A DNA stretch of 64,000 bases from contig JAJNBD010000004.1 in NCBI GenBank assembly GCA_021156105.1, positions 1-64,000 on the forward strand, given 5' to 3'. The stretch's first letter is position 1. Each line of letters begins with the position of its first letter. This document shows, in pieces, positions 1 to 9,800 of this stretch. Below the pieces are notes generated by a model, which was not told the origin of the DNA, searched no databases, and saw only the letters and a list, made by a program, of their open reading frames with translations. The stretch comes from Gammaproteobacteria bacterium (GTDB taxonomy: Bacteria; Pseudomonadota; Gammaproteobacteria; CAISUE01). The translations under genes and the position numbers were made by a program.

Positions 1-953
1 CCCCATTCATTGTCGTACCAAGCTAATACTTTGACTAAGTTTCCAATCACTTTAGTTTGTGTGGCATCAAAAATAGCAGAAGCTGGATTATGATTAAAAT
101 CAACAGAAACGAGCGGTTCTGTATTGTATTGCAAAATACCATCTTTGCTATTTTTTGCAGCCGCTAACATGATGTCGTTGATTTCTTGTACGCTAGTCGC
201 ACGTTTTGCTTCAAACGTTAAATCAACAACAGATACGTTCATCGTTGGTACGCGCATAGCAAAACCATCCAGCACGCCATTTAATTCAGGGATCACTAAA
301 CCTAAAGCGCTTGCAGCACCGGTTTTGGTTGGGATCATCGATTGCGCAGCAGCACGGGCACGACGTAAATCGCTGTGATTACCATCCAGCAAACGTTGAT
401 CACTGGTATAAGCATGAATGGTGGTCATTAAACCACGCTGAATACCAATGCTATCATTTAACGCTTTTGCAACTGGGGCTAAACAGTTTGTGGTACAAGA
501 TGCGCAAGAAACGACGACATCAGAAGCTTTTAAAATATTTTCATTAACACCATAAACAATGGTGGCATCAACATTTTTGGCAGGCGCTGATACTAAAACC
601 TTTTTGGCACCTTGCTGAAGATGCACAATGGCTTTTTCTTTATCCGTAAATTTGCCTGTGCATTCAAAGACAATATCAACACCATAATCTTGCCATTTAA
701 TTAATGATGGATCTCTTTGCGCAAACATATGCACTTTTTGACCATCGACCAGCATATCTTCGCCATGCTCTTCAACAGAATATTTAAATGGCCCATGCGT
801 TGTATCATATTTTAATAAATGTACATTCGCTTGTAACGCGCCTGAATCATTAATTGCAACAATTTGCATATCTTTGCGATGATTAGATTCATATAAAGCT
901 CGAAAAACATCGCGGCCAATTCGACCAAAACCATTAATACCAATTCGGATCAT
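1..953 (-). CDS. gapA: glyceraldehyde-3-phosphate dehydrogenase, 3' end cut by window edge
   Basis: Glycolytic NAD-dependent oxidation and phosphorylation of glyceraldehyde 3-phosphate in the cytoplasm. The reverse strand reads from ATG at 953 and starts with [17 protein letters not shown], a Rossmann GxGxxG motif. It continues with the catalytic motif [12 protein letters not shown], whose first Cys of CTTNC is the nucleophile, and reaches WYDNEWG at the window edge. About 317 of roughly 335 residues are visible. A purine-rich AAGAGAA lies just upstream of the ATG. The related erythrose-4-phosphate dehydrogenase (epd) is the main alternative; the substrate-binding region reads more like GAPDH to me. 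It is divergent from ndh across about 190 bp. Confidence 0.9.
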   Translation of the reverse strand, partial: MIRIGINGFGRIGRDVFRALYESNHRKDMQIVAINDSGALQANVHLLKYDTTHGPFKYSVEEHGEDMLVDGQKVHMFAQRDPSLIKWQDYGVDIVFECTGKFTDKEKAIVHLQQGAKKVLVSAPAKNVDATIVYGVNENILKASDVVVSCASCTTNCLAPVAKALNDSIGIQRGLMTTIHAYTSDQRLLDGNHSDLRRARAAAQSMIPTKTGAASALGLVIPELNGVLDGFAMRVPTMNVSVVDLTFEAKRATSVQEINDIMLAAAKNSKDGILQYNTEPLVSVDFNHNPASAIFDATQTKVIGNLVKVLAWYDNEW

Positions 954-1146
954 AGCTATTCTCTTTTTTAAAAAATTTTCTTATTTTAGCATGAGTCGCA
1001 CGCCGCCGTGTGACGCAAGTCTAGTTTTAAACAAAAAAGCGAAGATTCCTGCTAGATAACCACCATCTACCGCCGACTTTAAATTTTTAACTGGTACATA
1101 ACTTGCATATTTTCTCTGCACACAATACTAAAGCGCAAACCAATCT

Positions 1147-2433
1147 ATGGTAAATGCTATCCCTCAAATTGTTATTGTTGGTGGTGGAGCGGGTGGTTTA
1201 GAACTCTCTGCTCAACTTGGCGATCGGCTTGGAAAAAAAAACAAAGCCTCCGTTATCTTAGTTAATGATACTTTAACGCATATCTGGAAACCCTTACTCC
1301 ATGAAGTTGCGGCAGGCACCTTAGACTCTCATGAAGATGAGTTGAGCTATGTCGCTTTAGCAAAATTACATCATTTTGACTTTGAGTTAGGGCAGTTACG
1401 CAGCATTAACCGGTCTGAACGCTGTATTGAAGTCAGTTATTTTGATTGCTTGCAAAAAACGCCTCAAATCAAGCTAATTTTTTATGATGCACTTGTCTTA
1501 GCGGTTGGCAGTATCACTTCAGACTTTAATGTTCCAGGCGCAAAAGAGCATTGTTTCTTTTTAGATAACCTTCAGCAAGCTGAAGCATTGCAAAAAGATT
1601 TTTTATATAGCTTTATGCAACCACAAGCCGACCCAAAAATGAAAATTGAAATTGCCATCATTGGCGGTGGCGCAACCGGCGTTGAACTTGCTGCAGAGCT
1701 TTATTATGCAGCAGAACAATTCCATCATTATAATCTTGGTATTAAAGATGAGCTGCCCGTGCATATTACCATTATTGAAGCGGGGAAACGTTTGCTTTCT
1801 GCAGTTCCCGACCCCATTGCCAATCAAGTTCTGCAAAATTTCTCCAATAAAAACATAACTATAATTACAGAGAAAAAAGTTACTCAAGTCACTAAAAGCG
1901 GTGTTTACGTTAATGATCGCTTTATCCCAACCCATTTTAATATTTGGTGCGCAGGGGTCCGCTGTGCCGATTATTTAAAAAATATTGGCGGATTAGAAAC
2001 GACAGCCTCGAATCAAATTATTGTTAATAAATATTTACAAACATCTTTGGATCCACGTATTTTTGCTATTGGTGATTGTGCCGCATTTCGCTTACCCGAT
2101 GGAAAGCTTGCGCCACCTCGCGCACAAACCGCTCACCAAGAAGCATTACTACTTGCTAAATCCTTTGAAACCTATTTAAAAAAACAGAAATTATTAAAAT
2201 TTTATTATCAAGATCATGGTTCCATTATTTCATTAAGCCGGCCTAATGCCGTCGGACAAATCACACCACAAAAAGGCTTTACCTTAGGGATTAGAGGAAA
2301 ATTCGCTCGCTGGGTTTATGCTTTACTTTATAAATACCATCAAGCCATTTTATTAGGTTGGTGGAGAACTTTGTTGTTTTCACTAAGCCATTGGCTGACG
2401 AAACCTATTCGGTTAAGGTTAAAATTGCATTAA
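1147..2433 (+). CDS. ndh: type II NADH dehydrogenase (NDH-2)
   Basis: Single-subunit, non-proton-pumping NADH:quinone oxidoreductase on the inner face of the cytoplasmic membrane. The 428-residue protein has the FAD dinucleotide motif IVIVGGGAGG at about residues 8-17. The NADH-binding motif IAIIGGGATGVE follows near residue 173, and the FAD-contacting AIGDCA motif lies near residue 310. The C-terminal 60 residues are rich in aromatic and basic amino acids with two short amphipathic stretches (RWVYALLYKYH, GWWRTLLFSL), the usual membrane anchor of this family. Length is normal. It stands 67 bp upstream of recF on the same strand. Confidence 0.93.
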   Translation: MVNAIPQIVIVGGGAGGLELSAQLGDRLGKKNKASVILVNDTLTHIWKPLLHEVAAGTLDSHEDELSYVALAKLHHFDFELGQLRSINRSERCIEVSYFDCLQKTPQIKLIFYDALVLAVGSITSDFNVPGAKEHCFFLDNLQQAEALQKDFLYSFMQPQADPKMKIEIAIIGGGATGVELAAELYYAAEQFHHYNLGIKDELPVHITIIEAGKRLLSAVPDPIANQVLQNFSNKNITIITEKKVTQVTKSGVYVNDRFIPTHFNIWCAGVRCADYLKNIGGLETTASNQIIVNKYLQTSLDPRIFAIGDCAAFRLPDGKLAPPRAQTAHQEALLLAKSFETYLKKQKLLKFYYQDHGSIISLSRPNAVGQITPQKGFTLGIRGKFARWVYALLYKYHQAILLGWWRTLLFSLSHWLTKPIRLRLKLH

Positions 2434-2466
2434 GCAATAAGGTCGCTTCTTTATGTATTGACAGTA

Positions 2467-2472
2467 TATAAT
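2467..2472 (+). promoter_or_regulatory. candidate -10 element upstream of recF
   Basis: A perfect TATAAT lies about 30 bp before the recF ATG. I see no good -35 hexamer at 16-18 bp, so this is a weak promoter call. Confidence 0.3.
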
Positions 2473-2500
2473 AGAAACTATTTTTATTGCTGATAACCGC

Positions 2501-3568
2501 ATGAAACTCACCCAGCTCACATTGAAAAATTTTAGGAATTTTCAAGAGATTACAATAAATCCTGATAGCAATATTAATCTGCTTGTTGGAGCTAATGGTA
2601 AGGGAAAAACTTCGGTGTTAGAAGCCATCTATTTCCTAGGGATGGGCCGGTCTTTTCGTGCTCGCGGGCATCAAGCGGTAGTACAGCATGGGCAAACCTC
2701 TTGCCAAATGGTTGGCGAATTTTTAGATGCTCAAAACAACCCTATCATTATTGGCATAGAAAAAAATCTGGATGCCAGCCAATCACAAGCTAAAATTTCG
2801 GGTCGAGAAGTGCAAAATATGGCTGAACTTGCCAGTATTTTGCCGGTGCAATTAATTCATCATGAAACTTTTCATTTATTAGATGCCGGCCCGCAATATC
2901 GTCGAGAGTTTTTAGATTGGGGTGTTTTTTATGCAGAACCGCTTTATTTCCCTGCCTGGCAACGTGCCCAGCGTGCTTTAAAACAACGTAATGCTTTACT
3001 AAAGAATAATTTGGATCTTACCCAGCTAAATTTTTGGGAGCAAGAGTTAGCCAGTCAAGCTCAAGCTTTGGATCAATTTCGCCGTATGTATCTAACCCTT
3101 TATTTACCGGTATTAGAAAGCCTCTTAGCAGCAATTGGTTTAGCAGGGATATCAATCACTTACCATGCGGGCTGGGATAACCAGCGAGATTATGTGCAAT
3201 TATTACATCAATCCCGCGCAAGAGATGCGATATTGGGTCATACCTCGCTTGGGCCTCATCGTGCAGATTTAAAAATCCGTATCAATCAACAAGACGCTGA
3301 TTATGTTTTATCTCGCGGGCAACAAAAAATGTTAAGCTTTTCTATGCGTATTGCTCAAGCCTTACTGTTAGCTCAGCTTAGCCAACAGCAATGCTTATTT
3401 TTAGTTGATGATCTTGCAGCTGAATTAGATTCAGAATATATTAATCAAGCAATGCAAATGTTAGTAGAACTTCCCTGCCAAGTATTTATTACCGCAGTAC
3501 ATAAAATCTTATTTGAACAACAGCTTGCTCAATATGATATTCCTGTGTTCCACGTGGAACAATTATAA
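2501..3568 (+). CDS. recF: DNA replication/repair protein RecF
   Basis: SMC-like ATPase that loads RecA at single-strand gaps with RecO and RecR. The 355 residues begin MKLTQLTLKNFRNF. Walker A GANGKGKTS lies at residues 30-38, an ABC-type signature LSRGQQKML near residue 270, and Walker B LFLVDDLAAELD near residue 300. Length is typical. The gene is not in the usual dnaA-dnaN-recF-gyrB order: its neighbours are ndh and a PhzF-family gene, and dnaA lies about 25 kb away. Its last codons (V-F-H-V-E-Q-L) are built on a perfect 16-bp parS-like palindrome, so coding and partition-site sequence overlap. Confidence 0.95.
   Translation: MKLTQLTLKNFRNFQEITINPDSNINLLVGANGKGKTSVLEAIYFLGMGRSFRARGHQAVVQHGQTSCQMVGEFLDAQNNPIIIGIEKNLDASQSQAKISGREVQNMAELASILPVQLIHHETFHLLDAGPQYRREFLDWGVFYAEPLYFPAWQRAQRALKQRNALLKNNLDLTQLNFWEQELASQAQALDQFRRMYLTLYLPVLESLLAAIGLAGISITYHAGWDNQRDYVQLLHQSRARDAILGHTSLGPHRADLKIRINQQDADYVLSRGQQKMLSFSMRIAQALLLAQLSQQQCLFLVDDLAAELDSEYINQAMQMLVELPCQVFITAVHKILFEQQLAQYDIPVFHVEQL
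3546..3561. promoter_or_regulatory. parS-like site 1 (ParB binding)
   Basis: TGTTCCACGTGGAACA is a perfect 16-bp palindrome that matches the chromosomal parS family (consensus TGTTTCACGTGAAACA, with the TTCCACGTGGAA variant known in Pseudomonas). It lies inside the 3' end of recF. Confidence 0.85.
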
Positions 3569-3586
3569 ATTAATAGAATATATGAT

Positions 3587-3602
3587 TGTTCCACGTGGAA
3601 CT
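3587..3602. promoter_or_regulatory. parS-like site 2 (ParB binding)
   Basis: TGTTCCACGTGGAACT repeats site 1 with one mismatch in the last base. Its start is 41 bp from the start of site 1. Two copies so close together are unlikely by chance. Confidence 0.82.
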
Positions 3603-3739
3603 ATCGTAACTCTTAATTAACCACTCGCTAACGCTCGTGCCCCTGCCCCTTATAGCACGGAACACGGGGCCACAACCGTCAAGTAGCTATTAATAAAGTC
3701 TGCGTAAGTAACAAAAGCCCCGCCGCTATAAAAAGTAGT

Positions 3740-3745
3740 TATAAT
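3740..3745 (+). promoter_or_regulatory. candidate -10 element upstream of the PhzF-family gene
   Basis: TATAAT about 33 bp before the ATG of the downstream gene. No convincing -35 is visible. Confidence 0.25.
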
Positions 3746-3778
3746 GGAAAAAACCTTGTTTCATTAGGTGTAGGCGTT

Positions 3779-4552
3779 ATGATAGTAAAAAACTTATCCT
3801 GTTTTAGCACAGACCACCCGCAGTCAGGCAATCCAGCAACCGTTATATTAAACTTTACTGGTAATGCCGCTGAAATGCAGCAATATGCCAAAGAATCCCA
3901 TACAGCGGCTTGTGCTTTTGTTTTACCAGACCAGGTTGTTCGCTTCTTTTACCCTGAAATGGAGTCTGAGCTTTGTATCCACGCCGCTCTCTGTGCTGCC
4001 AAAGTCTTATTGGATAAAAGCAATCAAAAGACTATTCACTTAAAAACAAAATCTGGAAACATTCTATATTTTCAAAAAGAAGACGCCATTTATCAAATAA
4101 AAACCTGCATTGAACCTTGTACAAAAGAAGTTTTTGCTCAAAACCTTCTTTCACATCTATTAAATACTGAAGATTTTGCAGAAAGCTTACCTTGCCAGCT
4201 AGCCTCTATCGGTAGCCCAAAGTTATTAGTTCCTTTATTCTCTGAACAAGCATTAGCCCAGCTTAGCCCTAACCTTGAAGCAATAAAAGACTGGAGTATA
4301 AAACAAAACATTAATGGGATTTACGCTTATGCACAGCTAAGTGAAAATATTTTTGCGGCACGAAACTTTAATCCAAAAACAGGTTTAACAGAAGATATTG
4401 CTACGGGTGTTTCAGCAGGCGCACTAGCAAGTAGCCTAGGGCGAAGTATCAAAATATTCCAAGGGCAATACTTAGGGCATCCAAGCTGTATAGAAGTTAA
4501 TTATGAAGCGTCTGATACTATTTGGGTTGGCGGAAAGATTCGAGAACAATAA
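3779..4552 (+). CDS. PhzF-family isomerase/epimerase-like protein
   Basis: Member of the PhzF / diaminopimelate-epimerase-fold family, which contains isomerases acting on small acids; the substrate is not predictable here. Family landmarks in order are FSTDHPQSGNPATV near the N-terminus, the HTAACAFVLP segment, the RFFYPEMESELCIHAAL segment (equivalent to F-P-x-x-E-x-x-L-C-x-H in homologues), and near the C-terminus a TEDIATGVSAGAL stretch equivalent to the D-P-A-T-G-S-A loop. At 257 residues it is slightly shorter than the usual 260-300. It is flanked by parS-like sites on both sides and appears monocistronic. Confidence 0.8.
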   Translation: MIVKNLSCFSTDHPQSGNPATVILNFTGNAAEMQQYAKESHTAACAFVLPDQVVRFFYPEMESELCIHAALCAAKVLLDKSNQKTIHLKTKSGNILYFQKEDAIYQIKTCIEPCTKEVFAQNLLSHLLNTEDFAESLPCQLASIGSPKLLVPLFSEQALAQLSPNLEAIKDWSIKQNINGIYAYAQLSENIFAARNFNPKTGLTEDIATGVSAGALASSLGRSIKIFQGQYLGHPSCIEVNYEASDTIWVGGKIREQ

Positions 4553-4558
4553 ACTTAA

Positions 4559-4574
4559 TGTTTCACGTGGAACA
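4559..4574. promoter_or_regulatory. parS-like site 3 (ParB binding)
   Basis: TGTTTCACGTGGAACA differs from the consensus TGTTTCACGTGAAACA at one base. It lies 7 bp after the stop of the PhzF-family gene, about 1 kb from sites 1 and 2. Confidence 0.85.
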
Positions 4575-4633
4575 TTAGAGGAAAAAATCAAGCTTCACGG
4601 TTTTGTTCACTTTCCAGCTAGATAGGTATTAAC

Positions 4634-4654
4634 TTGTTAGAGACCATCTAACAA
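4634..4654. terminator. hairpin after the PhzF-family gene, possible terminator
   Basis: Perfect 8-bp inverted repeat TTGTTAGA / TCTAACAA around a 5-nt loop. Only a mixed CTTTATTATT follows, not a clean T tract, so termination is uncertain. Confidence 0.35.
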
Positions 4655-4807
4655 CTTTATTATTCTTACAAAGTTATGTAACGTAGAAACACTCAACCCA
4701 CGGCCAATAATTTGCTTTTTTTAATAGTTTTTACAAAACACTTTACTTGCGCGAAGGTTTAATCTTTTCTCAGCAGCCCCGCACAAGTTTAAACGGCATT
4801 ATCCGCG

Positions 4808-5341
4808 CTAGTGTCCTCCGTTAGCCGCCGCCTCTCTCAACAAAATAAAACTTTGTTGGCCCGGAGTAAGGCCTATTTCAGCCCCTGTAACTATTCTAGC
4901 AAAAGCTTCTTTATCCTTACCAACCAAGTAATAGAATTTTCGGCCAGCTACAGCCTTAGCGTCATTTACAAGCCTATAGCCATAACCAGCACTGGTTGGA
5001 TCATAAGCAATAGCGAAATAACCTGCACCGCCCGATTGAATCCGATCAGCAGTAAGAACTAATTCAAGTTTAGCAGAAGCTTTATTGCCCCGACCATCTT
5101 TCACGGTAAAAATATCATCAGCTGGTGTTAACGATGAGTCATAGTTAAAATCTAACACAAAAATCTGATTCTTTTTGTCCAAGAAGCCAGCCAGCGGTTC
5201 TCTTTGTGAAATATTTTTTGAAACTTTAAATTGCTTAGAGCCCTCACCAGCGCCATCGTCAGGGACCAATGTTGCCGTATCTGCCACGGCAATATTGAGT
5301 AAAGCCAAGCTTAATAAACCCATTAACCGTTTCTTTATCAT
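4808..5341 (-). CDS. small secreted protein, unknown family (paralogue A)
   Basis: I do not recognise the family. The 177-residue product starts with a clear Sec signal peptide (MIKKRLMGLLSLALLNIAVA, cleavage expected after A-V-A near residue 20). The rest is soluble and mixed alpha/beta in character with no transmembrane segment. The segment YFAIAYDPTSAGY, followed about 35 residues later by VTGAEIG, parallels YFTFEVPFDPRFAGY and VPGPEIG in the next gene upstream on this strand (5474-6037). The two therefore look like diverged tandem duplicates. The likely location is the periplasm or outside the cell. Confidence 0.7.
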   Translation of the reverse strand: MIKKRLMGLLSLALLNIAVADTATLVPDDGAGEGSKQFKVSKNISQREPLAGFLDKKNQIFVLDFNYDSSLTPADDIFTVKDGRGNKASAKLELVLTADRIQSGGAGYFAIAYDPTSAGYGYRLVNDAKAVAGRKFYYLVGKDKEAFARIVTGAEIGLTPGQQSFILLREAAANGGH

Positions 5342-5438
5342 GTCTTTCCCCGCTATTTATAGTGCTGCAGTCGCAAGTTCATAAAGTATAACAATAAACA
5401 AAAAACTATTAGGCATCCAACAAAAGCAAGGATTAGTA

Positions 5439-5460
5439 AAAAGCGCCTTCCGGCGCTTTT
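5439..5460 (-). terminator. Rho-independent terminator, effectively bidirectional
   Basis: Stem AAAAGCGCC / GGCGCTTTT with a 4-nt loop and T runs on both strands. It lies just downstream of the minus-strand gene at 5474-6037 and separates it from the paralogue at 4808-5341. Confidence 0.85.
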
Positions 5461-5473
5461 CCTCTTATAAAGC

Positions 5474-6037
5474 TTATTTTTTTAACACGGGACCAGCATC
5501 TAAAATAACATAAAAACCAGCTTCCCTACCAATTTCTGGCCCAGGAACAACTTTCGCCTTTAACTTTTCATTTCCTTTTAGTGTGTTAAATCCCGCCAAG
5601 CCAATTGCTGTTACATTTCTTCTGTCGCTCTCCTCACGCTGTTGCATATAACCCGCAAACCGAGGGTCAAAAGGAACCTCAAAAGTGAAATAATCTTTGT
5701 AGAGGCCGTTTTTTATCTTCCCTATTGGAGCGGCTGCAACAAGCATAGCATCAGTCAAAATATCTCTTTGACTATCTAAAAATCTTATGGTACCAGAAGT
5801 AGATTTAGCTGCAGTGTCGCTTTTTTTAGCAATAAGGTATAGTTCAGCTTTCTCTTGTGAAATAGGAAAAATAGCAGCCACTACATCATTTGAAGTTATC
5901 CCCCCCCATGCTTCAGGAGTAAGCGTAGCTAAATATGTAAATTGATCGTTAGGAAGTGCTGATGTAACTAGTGTTTCCGCTAACCCCACATTTGCCACAC
6001 ATAAACCCAACAAACTTGCAAATAATAACTTTTTCAT
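5474..6037 (-). CDS. small secreted protein, unknown family (paralogue B)
   Basis: Family not recognised. The 187 residues begin with a signal peptide (MKKLLFASLLGLCVANVGLA, likely cleaved after G-L-A). There is no further hydrophobic segment, so a periplasmic or exported fate is likely. It shares the pattern YFxFxVxxDPxxAGY ... V-x-G-P-E-I-G with the 177-residue neighbour. A GGAG-like AAGGAGAAGG ribosome-binding site precedes the ATG. A strong hairpin terminator follows at 5439-5460, so this gene ends its own transcript. Confidence 0.72.
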   Translation of the reverse strand: MKKLLFASLLGLCVANVGLAETLVTSALPNDQFTYLATLTPEAWGGITSNDVVAAIFPISQEKAELYLIAKKSDTAAKSTSGTIRFLDSQRDILTDAMLVAAAPIGKIKNGLYKDYFTFEVPFDPRFAGYMQQREESDRRNVTAIGLAGFNTLKGNEKLKAKVVPGPEIGREAGFYVILDAGPVLKK

Positions 6038-6130
6038 TTCCTTCTCCTTAAGTTAAAAAAATCTTTCTCACTGCTTAAGCTTAAGCATAAAACATAAGCC
6101 ATTTTTCCACAACCGTCTTAAAAATAATGC

Positions 6131-6778
6131 TTATTGAATTTCAACATAATTATGCTGCATATAAGAAATAATATTGGGTTTCACTTTTCCTGCTTGTACT
6201 AGCCAAGCTAACGCTTGCGGGCTTAAACCTTCTGGCGTCCCTACCAATAACCCTGCTTTAAAATGCGCTTCGCCAGCAGGGCGAATGGTTGTTGCCGTAA
6301 AGTTTAAAGGATAAACCTCTGTAATCAACTGGGCATTAGCATCTTTTAAAGCAACAGGCGTCGCAGCAAACAAACCTGCGGGCGCTCCATCGGGATAAGC
6401 CGCATAAACAGTAAATACGACAGGTTTAGCCTTATTTTGTGGCACAACTAAAACCAATTCCCGTAAAGCAGCCATTTTAAACAACGTTTTTTGCTGATCC
6501 GTTAAAACAAAAAATTTAGGTTGAGGCGCGGGCTTTTTCATAATTCGTGCAACTGGATCAGCTTCTTCGCCAGGAATAAGCAAGGTAAGATTTTGTAAAG
6601 TTTTTGGCGGTGGGGTACCAATATTATTAAAAAGCGTAAAGCCTTTAGGTAATTTAAAGCCAAAAATTTCTTTTTGAGCCACTTGATAATTTGCTGCGGC
6701 AAAAACATAAGCTTGTGCAGAAGAAAATAAGAAAAGACTGCAACAAACGATAAAAAATACTTTACTTAGCTTTTTCAT
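6131..6778 (-). CDS. secreted protein of unknown function
   Basis: The 215-residue product has an N-terminal signal peptide (MKKLSKVFFIVCCSLFLFSS, cleavage probably after A-Q-A near residue 23) and no other membrane segment. I see no known domain. The middle is proline- and alanine-rich (KKPAPQPKFF, YPDGAPAGLF). It lacks the DPxxAGY pattern of the next two downstream genes, so common ancestry is not evident, although orientation and signal peptides suggest three related export substrates in a row. An AGGAGAA ribosome-binding site precedes the ATG. Confidence 0.68.
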   Translation of the reverse strand: MKKLSKVFFIVCCSLFLFSSAQAYVFAAANYQVAQKEIFGFKLPKGFTLFNNIGTPPPKTLQNLTLLIPGEEADPVARIMKKPAPQPKFFVLTDQQKTLFKMAALRELVLVVPQNKAKPVVFTVYAAYPDGAPAGLFAATPVALKDANAQLITEVYPLNFTATTIRPAGEAHFKAGLLVGTPEGLSPQALAWLVQAGKVKPNIISYMQHNYVEIQ

Positions 6779-6845
6779 TCATTTTTCTCCTGAAAATGTT
6801 TCCTTGTTTTAGTAACGACGCGCTAACATTCATAGCGCTGCTAAT

Positions 6846-9800
6846 TTAGATCTTTGTTAAAATTTCTTTAATTTTATCAATGCGTTGATCAGGGGCCACC
6901 TCTTCTTGCCAAGTAAATTTCAATTTATTTGGCCCATCAAGTTTAAATGCTTGTGGCTGCAACTGTATCAATTTAATAATTTTCCCCACATCTACTTTAG
7001 CATGTGCTGAAAACTCTATTCTACCGCCTTTTGCACTGGCTTCAATCTTTTGGATGCCTTTATCTAATGCCGTTTGTTTAAGCATCATTTGCTGAAACAA
7101 GTGTTCTGTTTGCGCTGGTAAAATACCAAAACGATCGATCATTTCTGCGCGTAAATCATTCAAGCTTTCGGCATCTTGGCAAGAAGCAATACGCTTATAA
7201 AAAATTAAACGTAAATTCACATCAGCAATAAATTGATCGGGAATGAATGCCGGTACTTGCAATTCAATGTCACAATAATCTTTTTCACGCAATTGTTCCA
7301 AATCTTCAACCAATTCACCTTGCTGCATAGCTTTAACAGCACGATCTAACATTTCAGTATAAAGAGTATAACCGATTGCTTGAATTTGGCCACTTTGGTT
7401 TTCCCCCAGCAATTCACCTGCGCCGCGGATTTCTAAATCATGAGTTGCTAACACAAAGCCTGCGCCTAAATCTTCTAGCGCTTCAATCGCTTCTAAACGT
7501 TTTTGCGCATCGCCGGATAAGGCTTTAAAGGAAGGGATTAATAAATAAGCATAAGCTTGATGATGCGAACGACCAACACGGCCACGTAATTGATGCAATT
7601 GCGCTAAACCAAATTTATCGGCGCGCTGGATGATCATGGTATTAGCATTAGGTACGTCAATACCAGTTTCAATAATCGTACTACAAACTAAGACATTAAA
7701 ACGTTGATGATAAAAATCTGACATCACGCGCTCAAGTTCGCGCTCATGCATTTGTCCATGCGCCACAACAATACGCGCTTCTGGCACTAATTGGCGTAAT
7801 TCTTCAGCGGCTTTTTCAATTGTTGCTACATCATTATGCAAGTAATACACTTGGCCACCGCGTAAAGTTTCCCGCATAATCGCTTCACGCACTAAAGAAG
7901 GCTCATATTCACGCACAAAGGTTTTAATCGATAAGCGTTTTGCTGGTGGCGTGGCAATGATCGACATATCACGCATGGCAGACATCGCCATATTAAGCGT
8001 CCTTGGAATAGGCGTGGCAGTCATGGTTAACACATCGATATTCGTGCGCCACGCCTTTAAAGCCTCTTTTTGTCGCACACCAAAACGATGCTCTTCATCA
8101 ATAATTAACAAGCCAAGATCATGAAATTTAATATTCGCTTGTAAAATTTTATGGGTGCCAATTAAAATATCGACTTGGCCGTTTGCTACGCGCTCCAATA
8201 CCTCAGCTTGCTCTTTTGCACTACGAAAGCGGGATAATACATCAACTTTCACTGGCCAAGCAGCAAAGCGATCGGAAAAGGTTTCATAATGCTGTTGTGC
8301 AAGCAAAGTGGTCGGCACTAGCACAGCCACTTGTTTTCCAGAATGCACGGCTAAAAATGCAGCACGCATCGCTACTTCTGTTTTACCAAATCCTACATCG
8401 CCACAAATCAACCGATCCATCGGTTGTGGTGCACACATATCTTCAATCACAGCTTGAATAGCTTTTTCTTGATCAATGGTTTCTTCAAAGGGGAAACTTG
8501 CGGCAAATGCTTGGTAATGCTCATCAGGCACGCGACAGCGAATACCTTCACGCGCTGCTCTTGCCGCATAAATTTTTAATAATTCTGCCGCCACATCACG
8601 CACTTGTTCCGCTGCTTTACGTTTTGCTTTTTCCCATTGATCTGAACCTAAGCGATGCATTGGCGCATGATCACTATCGACACCGTTATAACGGCTAACT
8701 AAATGTAAATTAGATACAGGAACGTAGACATTACCACCCTCATAAGCAATTTTTAAAAACTCGCCTTGCATCTGACCAACTTGTAGAATTTCTAAACCCT
8801 GGTAACGGCCAATACCATGATCGATATGTACAATAGGATCATTGACTGTCAGCTCAGCTAAATGGCGAATGACTAATTCCGTATCAAAATGCTTGGTTTT
8901 TTTACGACGCGATTGTACAGTTTGAGCCCCGAGCAAAGCGGCTTCTGGGATGATGCTAATTTGTGATTCATTTAATACAAAACCTTCTTCCAGCAGCGCA
9001 ATCGTGATATATACTTCATTTTGTGAAGCATGCTTGTCATAGCTCTCCATAAAGTCTTGCCAATGATCAACAAGCTTTAAATCAGGAAATGAAGTTTTTA
9101 ATAAAGTAATTAAATTTTCACGCCGACCGGTACTTTCGGCACAAAATAATACTGTTTTATTTTGTGAGAACGTTTTTAACTTGATGAGAGGGTTTTCTGC
9201 TTGGGATTCTAATTTCAAATCAGGTAATGATGTAAAAGGAAATTCACGTAAATATTTACGTTGCACTGTTGTTGCTTCAACAGGATTAATCCATAAGCAG
9301 CGTTGGTAATGCTTTAAGGTTTCTTGTAAAGCCTCTCGTGTAATAAACACTTTCTCAGGCGGTAATAGGGGGCGGGTAATATCATGACCAAGTTGATCAT
9401 ATCTTTCACCTATCCTTTGCCATTCATGTTCAGCTAACGCTTGGAGGTTAGCACTATGAGTAATTAGGCAGTCTTTGGGTAGATAATCAAAAATACTGGC
9501 TGTTTCAGTGAAAAATAAGGGTAAAAAGTATTCAATCCCTGCGGGTGCTTCTCCACGCGTAACAGCCTCATACATAGGGCATTGGGTGGGATTGCAGGCA
9601 AAGGTTTCTCGAAATTGTTCACGAAATAAGCGAATACCTTCAGCATTTAAAGGAAATTCATGCGCGGGTAAAATTTCAATCAATGGCAAGCTATCAGCAG
9701 AACGTTGAGTTTCGGGATCAAATTGTTTAATACTGTCGATTTCGTCATCAAATAAATCAATGCGAAATGGTTGTGTTGCTCCCATAGGATAAATATCAAA

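Noticed and set aside
124..547. Two plus-strand open frames inside gapA
   Set aside because: They lie antisense to a clearly conserved gapA and have no ribosome-binding site or family features.
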